A DNA stretch of 28,929 bases from assembly GCA_964609975.1 (NCBI GenBank), contig CAZSTR010000017.1, forward strand, positions 1-28,929, written 5' to 3'. This DNA comes from UBA5905 sp964609975 (GTDB taxonomy: Bacteria; Bacillota; Clostridia; Oscillospirales; Acutalibacteraceae). Under the pieces are notes generated by a model. The model was given only the letters and a program-made list of their open reading frames with translations. It was not told where the DNA came from and searched no databases. The translations under genes were made by a program, and so were the position numbers. Positions 23,213-28,929 of this stretch are shown here, piece by piece (positions within the stretch are counted from its first letter, which is position 1; each line of letters starts with the position of its first letter).

Positions 23213-24370
23213 TCAAAGAACCCGCACCCGAATCACATCCTGAATTTGGTGAATCTGCTCCACGGTGGTCTGCAAAATTTCCCCTTCAATGTCCAGCACT
23301 GTGTAGGCATAATCCTTGCGGGATTTGTTGGTCATGGAAGCGATGTTGACCCCGGCGGCAGACACCACGCCGCTGATTTGCGCCAGCATATTCGGCACAT
23401 TTTTATGCAACACACAAATGCGAGCGTCGCCACTGCGCGCCACCTTCATATCCGGATAGTTCACCGAATGGCTGATGTTTCCGTTTTCCAGATAATCCTT
23501 CAGCTCATCCGCCGCCATCACTGCGCAGTTATCCTCGCTTTCGGGGGTCGAAGCGCCCAGATGGGGAATCGCAATCACATTTTTCACGCCCAGCATCTCG
23601 TCGCTGGGGAAATCCACCACATAAGCGGCCACCTTGCCGCTTTCCAGCGCCGCCAGCATCGCCGCGTTGTCCACCAAGCCGCCGCGGGCGAAGTTCAAAA
23701 TCCGCACACCGTCCTTCATGGAGTTCAAAACCTCCTCGCCCAGCATCCCCTTCGTGTCCGGGGTCAGCGGCACATGAACCGTGATATAATCGCAGGTCGT
23801 ATAAATTTCCTCCGGCGTGGCGGCGTGATGAATGGAGCGGGACAGCTTCCAGGCGGCATCCACTGACAAATAGGGGTCATAGCCATACACATCCATTCCC
23901 AAAGCCGTCGCGGCGTTCGCCACCAGTACGCCGATGGCGCCCAGCCCGATAACGCCCAGCTTTTTTCCCAGCAGCTCCGGGCCGGCAAAAGCGGATTTTC
24001 CCTTTTCCACCAGCTTACCCACAGCGTCGCCCTCCCCCTTCAAAGAGCGCGCCCATTCCACCCCGTCGATCACCCGACGTGAGGACAGAAACAGACCGGC
24101 CAGCACCAGCTCCTTCACCGCGTTGGCATTGGCACCAGGGGTGTTGAACACCACGATTCCCTGCTCGCTGCAGCTGTCTACGGGGATGTTGTTGACCCCG
24201 GCGCCCGCGCGGGCGATAGCCAAAAGGCTTTCCGGAAAGGTCATTTCGTGCAGCGCCGCCGAGCGCACCAGAACGCCCTCAGCCCCCGCCAGCTCGTCGC
24301 CCACCGCATAATCCGCGCCGAAGCGATCAGTGCCACAGGCGGCAATCTTATTCAATGTACAAATTTTCAT
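23213..24370 (-). CDS. serA: D-3-phosphoglycerate dehydrogenase with ACT domain (385 aa)
   Basis: This catalyses the first step of serine synthesis, oxidising 3-phosphoglycerate to phosphohydroxypyruvate with NAD+. The NAD motif is GLGAIG in KLGVIGLGAIGVLVANAA. The catalytic residues lie in NFARGGLVD (Arg), the following acidic stretch (DFPSDE) and IPHLGAST (His). From ~316 a C-terminal ACT domain (ARICVLHKNVPNMLAQISGV) probably senses serine. At 385 residues it is the short form without the extra intervening domain. It lies 33 bases after serC on the same strand, so both genes form one operon; GGGAG precedes ATG. Confidence 0.93.
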   Translation of the reverse strand: MKICTLNKIAACGTDRFGADYAVGDELAGAEGVLVRSAALHEMTFPESLLAIARAGAGVNNIPVDSCSEQGIVVFNTPGANANAVKELVLAGLFLSSRRVIDGVEWARSLKGEGDAVGKLVEKGKSAFAGPELLGKKLGVIGLGAIGVLVANAATALGMDVYGYDPYLSVDAAWKLSRSIHHAATPEEIYTTCDYITVHVPLTPDTKGMLGEEVLNSMKDGVRILNFARGGLVDNAAMLAALESGKVAAYVVDFPSDEMLGVKNVIAIPHLGASTPESEDNCAVMAADELKDYLENGNISHSVNYPDMKVARSGDARICVLHKNVPNMLAQISGVVSAAGVNIASMTNKSRKDYAYTVLDIEGEILQTTVEQIHQIQDVIRVRVL

Positions 24371-24403
24371 TTTTGCGATTCTCCCTCATAACGGCCCGGC
24401 CAT

Positions 24404-25489
24404 TCAGCCGTGCTCTTTTTCAAAAATTTTCATGAAATCGACCAGCTTTTCCACGCCCTCCAGCGGCATGGCATTATAAATCGAGGCGCGCATTCCACCC
24501 ACAGAGCGATGCCCCTTCAAATTCACGAAGCCGGCCTCCGTCGCCGCCTTCACAAAGGCCGCATCCAGCTCCGCGTCGCCGGTCACGAAGGGCACATTCA
24601 TCAGCGACCGATCCTCCGGCACCACCGTGCCCCGGAAAAGGCGAGAGTTATCCAAAAAGTCATACAGCAAACTCGCTTTCGCCTCGTTGCGCTTTTGCAT
24701 ATTCTCCAGACCGCCGATTTCGTCCCGAATCCATTCCAGCACCAGCTTCACCATATAGATAGAATAGCAGGGGGGCGTGTTGAACATGGAGCCGTTGTCC
24801 ACATGAATCTGATAATTGAACATGGTGGGGGTCAGTTCTATGGCACGGCCAAGGAGATCCTCCCGAATCATCACCACGGTCACACCGGCCGGACCCATGT
24901 TTTTCTGCGCACCGGCATACAGCAGGCCAAATTTCGACACATCTATGGGGCGGGACAGGATACAGGAGGAGGCGTCCGCCACCAGCGGAACCATCCCCGT
25001 GTCCGGCAGGTCATGGTAAACCGTGCCATAGATGGTGTTGTTCATACAGATATAGAAATAGTCCGCCTCCGGGTCAAAATCCGCCGGGTTCAACCGGGGG
25101 ATATAGGAGAAGGTCTTATCCTCCGAGGAGGCCACCACCCGCGCATTTCCGTAGCGGGCGGCCTCCTTATAGGCTTTTTTCGCCCACTGGCCGGTCACCA
25201 CATAATCGGCTTTTCCGCTTCCGGTCATCAGGTTCATGGGAATCATCGCAAACTGGGACGATGCACCGCCCTGCAGAAACAGCACCTTATAGTTCTCCGG
25301 GACACACATAACCTCCCGCAGCAGCGCCTCCGCTCCGTCGATGATCCCCTCATACACCTTAGATCGATGAGACATCTCCATCACGGACTGTCCGGACCCC
25401 TGATAATCCAGCATTTCATTCGCCGCCCGGCGCAACACGCTCTCCGGCAGCATGGACGGTCCCGCAGAAAAATTGTACACTCTCGCCAT
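24404..25489 (-). CDS. serC: Phosphoserine aminotransferase (361 aa)
   Basis: This PLP enzyme turns phosphohydroxypyruvate and glutamate into phosphoserine, the step after SerA. The start VYNFSAGPSMLPESVL is diagnostic. FLQGGASSQF helps bind the phosphate of PLP, and Lys196 in YAGAQKNMGPAG forms the Schiff base. The C-terminal GHRSVGGMRASIYNAMPLEGVE is typical. GGAGG lies just before ATG. It is first in the serC-serA operon, with its own promoter ~100 bases upstream and a striking dyad in the leader. No serB phosphatase is nearby, so that step must be encoded elsewhere. Confidence 0.96.
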   Translation of the reverse strand: MARVYNFSAGPSMLPESVLRRAANEMLDYQGSGQSVMEMSHRSKVYEGIIDGAEALLREVMCVPENYKVLFLQGGASSQFAMIPMNLMTGSGKADYVVTGQWAKKAYKEAARYGNARVVASSEDKTFSYIPRLNPADFDPEADYFYICMNNTIYGTVYHDLPDTGMVPLVADASSCILSRPIDVSKFGLLYAGAQKNMGPAGVTVVMIREDLLGRAIELTPTMFNYQIHVDNGSMFNTPPCYSIYMVKLVLEWIRDEIGGLENMQKRNEAKASLLYDFLDNSRLFRGTVVPEDRSLMNVPFVTGDAELDAAFVKAATEAGFVNLKGHRSVGGMRASIYNAMPLEGVEKLVDFMKIFEKEHG

Positions 25490-25530
25490 GTCTCATTCCT
25501 CCAAAAATGTAATCCGCCATGGGAGGAAAA

Positions 25531-25553
25531 CTGTTCGCCAAATTGGCGGACAG
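25531..25553. promoter_or_regulatory. 23-bp dyad in the serC leader (operator candidate)
   Basis: CTGTTCGCCAA and TTGGCGGACAG form an almost perfect palindrome around a central A, with one mismatched pair. It lies about 20-45 bases downstream of the predicted transcription start and 42 bases before serC. It could be a repressor operator or a small RNA hairpin; there is no T run after it, so it is not a terminator. Confidence 0.5.
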
Positions 25554-25581
25554 GCTCTTCCCGAAAAAAGCGGTATGCTTT

Positions 25582-25610
25582 ATTGTATATCACTGGGAAA
25601 CCTTTGTCAA
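25582..25610 (-). promoter_or_regulatory. Promoter of serC-serA
   Basis: On the minus strand consensus TTGACA (25605-25610) and TACAAT (25582-25587) are exactly 17 bases apart. Confidence 0.75.
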
Positions 25611-25644
25611 CCGTCCATCGAGAAAAAGTATCGACTTTTTGCAA

Positions 25645-25685
25645 AAAGCCGCAGCTGTTCGCGACAGGCGAACAACTGCGGCTTT
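25645..25685. terminator. Terminator of the CarD-like/SLOG operon
   Basis: An 18-bp stem with one mismatch (25645-25662 with 25668-25685) has a five-base loop, and a T run follows on the minus strand. It begins 12 bases after the 94-aa gene and insulates serC. Confidence 0.85.
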
Positions 25686-25697
25686 CAAAACCGTTTT

Positions 25698-25982
25698 TTA
25701 TTCATTTTTCTCCCGGAACCGGGCATACTGGTCACGCAACCAATCCAGCGTCGCCACCAGACCGTCCCGGTCCAGCGGAAAGTGCTCCGTCACCTGTATT
25801 TCGCTCAGCGCCCGGCAAAGCTTTCCATACCAAATCGACACCGCCAAATGGGAAGAATCCTCCTCCTCGGAGGGCACAAACACCGGCTCAATATAATAAT
25901 TCATACCCTTCAGGCTTCCGCAATAGGTATTCTCGCTCATGAAAAAATGAATTTCCGGCACAGGAAAATCCGGCAAAGCCAT
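25698..25982 (-). CDS. Uncharacterised 94-aa protein
   Basis: I do not recognise the family. A GGGAGAG site precedes ATG 25982, and the gene follows the SLOG gene by 18 bases and ends at a terminator, so it is almost certainly real. The protein is acidic and soluble. Visible features are PDFPVPEIHFFMSENTYCG, an aromatic NYYIEPVFVP, SIWYGKLCRALSEIQ, and a C-terminal helix RDGLVATLDWLRDQYARF. The pattern of a small alpha/beta fold is plausible. No catalytic motif is seen. As the last gene of a three-gene operon it may work with the CarD-like and SLOG proteins, but this is only an inference. Confidence 0.75.
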   Translation of the reverse strand: MALPDFPVPEIHFFMSENTYCGSLKGMNYYIEPVFVPSEEEDSSHLAVSIWYGKLCRALSEIQVTEHFPLDRDGLVATLDWLRDQYARFREKNE

Positions 25983-26000
25983 GGTTTTTCTCTCCCTTCC

Positions 26001-26597
26001 TTATCCGCGGGGCAGCTCCAGCTGCTGCACCGTTTCCTCCGAGACCGCCAGCGTGCGGGGGTGAATATACACCACCCGCTTGAGCAGACGGCGGGCATAG
26101 CGGACAGTGGCCGCCGTTCCGGAGCGCACATCCGCCCCATCAAAGGAAAAAACGGCCAAAATCGCCTCGGAATGCTCCACCATCCATCGGTTTCGCGCCC
26201 GATAGCAGGCGGCGGCGTCCCGCGCCATCTCCGTCGGCGAAAACAGTACCCGCTCTCCTTGACAGGCGGCACGCACCCGGCGATATTCCTGCTGTTCTGT
26301 CACCGTCCAGCGGCTTTCCTGCCCCTCGAAGGGGATCACCGCCTCCAGCGCAATTTCAGGATGGCGGGCGCGGGCGCGCAGCACCGCCTCGGCGCCCCAC
26401 AAATCCACGCCCAAGCACATCCCAGTGAAAAAGCGGCGATAGCCCTCCGCATACAACCGCTCCACCTGCTCCGCCAGCGCCGCTTGCACCTGCTCCGGGC
26501 GCAAGCCCTCCGGCGAAAAGGCAAAACGATAGGGGCGATACCCGGTGAAGCAACAGCATTTTCCCTCGCCAGCGTTCACGGCTCTCGCCCCCTTCAC
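26001..26597 (-). CDS. DUF1273/YpsA-like SLOG-family protein (~198 aa)
   Basis: This is a Rossmann-like SLOG-superfamily protein of the DUF1273 (YpsA) group, thought to bind a nucleotide or nucleotide-derived ligand. FTGYRPYRFAFSPEG is the typical first strand and loop. RRFFTGMCLGVDLWGAEAVL is the hallmark glycine/aspartate motif. The later EAVIPFEGQESRW, YRARNRWMVEHSEAILAVF and GGTAATVRYARR-like segment (here SGTAATVRYARR) fit the family. Start is GTG 26597, or GTG 26579, which has the better AAGGGGG site. It follows the CarD-like gene by 24 bases. YpsA influences cell division in Bacillus, but the biochemical function is unknown. Confidence 0.88.
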   Translation of the reverse strand: MKGARAVNAGEGKCCCFTGYRPYRFAFSPEGLRPEQVQAALAEQVERLYAEGYRRFFTGMCLGVDLWGAEAVLRARARHPEIALEAVIPFEGQESRWTVTEQQEYRRVRAACQGERVLFSPTEMARDAAACYRARNRWMVEHSEAILAVFSFDGADVRSGTAATVRYARRLLKRVVYIHPRTLAVSEETVQQLELPRG

Positions 26598-26621
26598 TCT
26601 CTCAAAAATGACAGAAGCGGC

Positions 26622-27125
26622 TCAAAGCCGCTCCTGAATATAGCGTCGTACCTCTGTCCGCGGAATTCCCAGCGCCAGCGAAAATTCCTCATCCACCAGT
26701 CGCACACATTCCTGCAACAGTGCCTCATCGGAGGTGGACAGCTTCTTTCCGTTTTCGACGCGCTCCTGCTTTTTGCGGCCGAGACAGCGAATCAGCCGCA
26801 AAATCTGCCGCCGATCCCCCTCCGCCAAAATGCGACGAAACTGAGAATTGCGCTCGTTTCGGTCATCGATCCATTCCACCGGCGCATCCTCAACGCCGCC
26901 GAGAAGGGCGTCGATTTCCCCCTGGGTCATCAGCGGGCGCAAGCGCGCCATCAGGGACTCATTCCCGCAGGGGACATACAACGTCGATTGCGGGTCGCTC
27001 TGGGGATGCAAAAAGAAATATTCCTCCCGGCTTCCACCAAAGGCTTCCTCTCGCCGGTCCGCCACCTGGCAGACGCCCACCTTTCCGTATACCACATACT
27101 GACCGATTACAAAAGTCGTTTCCAC
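26622..27125 (-). CDS. CarD/CdnL/TRCF-like domain protein (167 aa)
   Basis: The N-terminal ~60 residues match the CarD RNA-polymerase-interaction domain: FVIGQYVVYGKVGVCQVADRR, then EYFFLHPQSDPQSTLYVPCGNE. The remaining C-terminal helical part (QFRRILAEGDRRQILRLIRCL, then DEALLQECVRLVDEEFSLAL) resembles the DNA-binding half of CarD-like factors. Such proteins bind RNA polymerase beta and stabilise the open promoter complex. I chose GTG 27125 because AGGAG lies eight bases upstream; the longer frame adds an unrelated basic stretch. It is the first gene of a three-gene operon with its own promoter. Confidence 0.88.
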   Translation of the reverse strand: METTFVIGQYVVYGKVGVCQVADRREEAFGGSREEYFFLHPQSDPQSTLYVPCGNESLMARLRPLMTQGEIDALLGGVEDAPVEWIDDRNERNSQFRRILAEGDRRQILRLIRCLGRKKQERVENGKKLSTSDEALLQECVRLVDEEFSLALGIPRTEVRRYIQERL

Positions 27126-27256
27126 ACCGCAAACTCCTCTCGGACAGGCTCGGTCGCCCGCGCACGGGGAAGCCCCGCGCCGCAAAGCCGGGCGGGTGGA
27201 AATCCACAGCCTTCGCCGTGGTCTCCGCTCTTCGCCAAGCGCCCATTATCGTATTC

Positions 27257-27285
27257 AGTATAGCATATCTTCCGTCGATTTGCAA
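27257..27285 (-). promoter_or_regulatory. Promoter of the CarD-like operon
   Basis: On the minus strand TTGCAA (27280-27285) and TATACT (27257-27262) are 17 bases apart. A perfect dyad, GGTCAAAATGACC (27287-27299), lies directly upstream of the -35 box. The leader from ~27250 to 27126 is GC-rich and could be structured, but no known riboswitch is recognised. Confidence 0.6.
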
Positions 27286-27318
27286 AGGTCAAAATGACCA
27301 AATTTCAAGGCCGTGTAC

Positions 27319-28929
27319 TTACAGATGGAGCACCCGCTCCTTGATTTCCTGAGTGCGTCCCTGGTTCCAAAACTGGGTTCCGATATAGCCGCAGGTGCGC
27401 CGCGCTACATTCATCTTGCTCTGGTCGGTGTTCCCGCAATGGGGGCATTTCCACACAAGCTTTCCGTCCTGCTCCTCGATTTGGATTTCGCCGTCGAAGC
27501 CGCAGACCTGGCAATAGTCGCTTTTCGTGTTCAGCTCCGCATACATGATGTGGTCATAGATGAACTGCATCACTGCCAGCACCGCATCCAAATTCTGCTG
27601 CATATTCGGCACCTCCACATAGCTGATGGCGCCGCCGGGCGACAGAACCTGGAACTCCGATTCCAGCGCCAGCTTGTCGAAGGCGTCGATGGGCTCGGTC
27701 ACATGAACATGATAGCTGTTAGTGATATAGTTTCGGTCGGTCACGCCCTCCACGATGCCGAACCGCTTTTGCAGGCACTTTGCAAATTTATAGGTGGTGC
27801 TCTCCAGCGGCGTGCCATACAGCGAATAGTCGATGTTCTCCGCCGCCTTCCATTTAGCCGTATATTCGTTGAGCTTTTTCATGATTTCGAGACCCAGCAC
27901 CTTGCCCTCTGGCTCGGTGAGCTTTTTCCCGTTGAGGCTGTAAACGCACTCCCACAGTCCTGCATAGCCCAAGGATAGGGTGGAATAACCGCCGTGGAGG
28001 AACTTATCGATGGACTCGCCCTTTTCCAGCCGTGCCAACGCGCCATATTGCCATAAAATCGGCGCCGCATCCGACAGCGTGCCGGTAAGCCGCTCATGAC
28101 GGCACTGAAGAGCTCGATGGCACAGCTCCAACCGCTCGTCGAAGACCTCCCAGAATTTGTTCATGTCTCCATGAGCGCTCAAGCCCACATCCACCAGGTT
28201 CACGGTCACGACGCCCTGGTTGAAGCGGCCGTAATATTTCGGCCTTCCGTCCTCGTCCACAAAGGGCGTCAGGAAGCTGCGGCAGCCCATGCAGGTATAG
28301 CAATGACCATCTCCGTTTTTGTCCACTTTGGTTTGCAGCATGATTTTTTCGCTGATATAATCGGGTACCATGCGCCGCGCCGTGCATTTCGCTGCCAGCT
28401 TCGTCAGCTCGAAATAGGGCGTACCCTCCCGGATGTTGTCCTCCTCCAGCACATAAATGAGCTTCGGGAAGGCAGGCGTCACCCAAACGCCCTCCTCGTT
28501 TTTCACGCCCTGATAGCGTTGCAGAAGCATTTCCTCAATAATCAGCGCCAAATCCTTCTTTTCCTGCTCGTTGCGCGCCTCGTTGAGATACATGAACACC
28601 GTGACGAAGGGCGCCTGTCCGTTGGTGGTCATGAGGGTGACAACCTGATATTGAATCGTTTGCACGCCCTTGCGGATTTCATCCCGCAGACGGCGCTCCA
28701 CCAGAAGCTCGATGCCGTCCTCAGACAGCGTCTCCTGCACCCGACTCAAATCCTCCCGCAGTTCCTTTCGGATTTTCTCCCGGCTGACCTGCACAAAGGG
28801 GGCAAGATGGGTCAGGCTGATGGACTGGCCGCCATATTGATTGGAGGCCACCTGGGCGATAATCTGGGTGGCGATGTTGCAGGCGGTGGAGAAGGAATGG
28901 GGGCGCTCGATGCGGGTGCCGCTGATAAC
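27319..28929 (-). CDS. nrdD: Anaerobic ribonucleoside-triphosphate reductase NrdD (5'-truncated by the window)
   Basis: This is the large subunit of the class III, glycyl-radical ribonucleotide reductase, which makes dNTPs without oxygen. About 536 residues are present; the frame stays open to the right edge, and the N-terminus (ATP-cone region) is outside. RIERPHSFSTACNIATQII and QYGGQSISLTHLAPFV are core motifs. CYTCMGCRSFLTPF holds the active-site cysteine region. CQVCGFDG with CPHCGNTD is the zinc site, and RRTCGYIGTQFWNQGR is the glycyl-radical loop. Everything visible is intact. It is activated by NrdG, which is encoded about 5.6 kb away in another operon. Confidence 0.96.
   Translation of the reverse strand, partial: VISGTRIERPHSFSTACNIATQIIAQVASNQYGGQSISLTHLAPFVQVSREKIRKELREDLSRVQETLSEDGIELLVERRLRDEIRKGVQTIQYQVVTLMTTNGQAPFVTVFMYLNEARNEQEKKDLALIIEEMLLQRYQGVKNEEGVWVTPAFPKLIYVLEEDNIREGTPYFELTKLAAKCTARRMVPDYISEKIMLQTKVDKNGDGHCYTCMGCRSFLTPFVDEDGRPKYYGRFNQGVVTVNLVDVGLSAHGDMNKFWEVFDERLELCHRALQCRHERLTGTLSDAAPILWQYGALARLEKGESIDKFLHGGYSTLSLGYAGLWECVYSLNGKKLTEPEGKVLGLEIMKKLNEYTAKWKAAENIDYSLYGTPLESTTYKFAKCLQKRFGIVEGVTDRNYITNSYHVHVTEPIDAFDKLALESEFQVLSPGGAISYVEVPNMQQNLDAVLAVMQFIYDHIMYAELNTKSDYCQVCGFDGEIQIEEQDGKLVWKCPHCGNTDQSKMNVARRTCGYIGTQFWNQGRTQEIKERVLHL

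Noticed and set aside
24410..27263. Long plus-strand open frames opposite serC and the CarD-like operon
   Set aside because: They are antisense shadows of well-supported genes with typical motifs, and their translations show no recognisable domain.
27287..27299. GGTCAAAATGACC as terminator of nrdD
   Set aside because: The stem is only five base pairs and is not followed by a T run on the minus strand; it is better read as a dyad by the CarD-like promoter.
1..28929. CRISPR array, tRNA/rRNA genes, intact insertion sequence
   Set aside because: No regular direct repeats with spacers, no tRNA-like cloverleaf outside the T-box region, and no transposase with terminal repeats were found.

Overview
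The window looks like chromosomal DNA of a spore-forming, anaerobic, gut-type Firmicute (Clostridia, most likely the Oscillospirales/Ruminococcaceae area). The signs are SpoIVB, a Rex redox repressor, an oxygen-sensitive class III ribonucleotide reductase (NrdD and NrdG on separate transcripts), a T-box leader on ileS, and purine-rich ribosome binding sites almost everywhere. From about 4.36 kb to the right end the DNA is GC-rich. The first ~3.3 kb is clearly AT-richer with different codon use, so the left end looks acquired or recently joined.

Left accessory part (1-4.4 kb): a broken large serine recombinase remnant, an AraC-type regulator divergent from a two-gene hydrolase operon (GH43 and a clan GH-A enzyme), and a sugar isomerase/epimerase gene carrying two single-base frameshifts.

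Carbohydrate region (4.4-14.4 kb): an EamA/DMT exporter divergent from a second AraC regulator, then a LiaF-like membrane protein. Next is a tight five-gene leftward operon: GH39-like hydrolase, GH16 hydrolase, UlaG-like metallo-hydrolase, galactonate-dehydratase-like enolase-superfamily enzyme, and SDR dehydrogenase. A third AraC regulator is divergent from it, and their promoters overlap on opposite strands. I read the operon as a possible cytoplasmic route that cuts an imported oligosaccharide and oxidises a released sugar to a 2-keto-3-deoxy acid. To its right lies a decayed locus: the tail of a glycyl-radical activase, the middle of a glycyl-radical enzyme, and the C-terminal half of a fourth AraC regulator.

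Housekeeping part (14.4-28.9 kb): spoIVB, an alpha/beta hydrolase, trmK, a DUF1858 protein, ileS with an isoleucine T-box, nrdG-dut-rex and a small unknown gene going right, serC-serA going left, an uncharacterised operon (CarD-like, DUF1273/SLOG, small protein), and nrdD running off the right edge. Most transcription units are bounded by clear hairpin terminators, and many have good sigma-A promoters. No tRNA, rRNA, CRISPR array or intact insertion sequence was seen.
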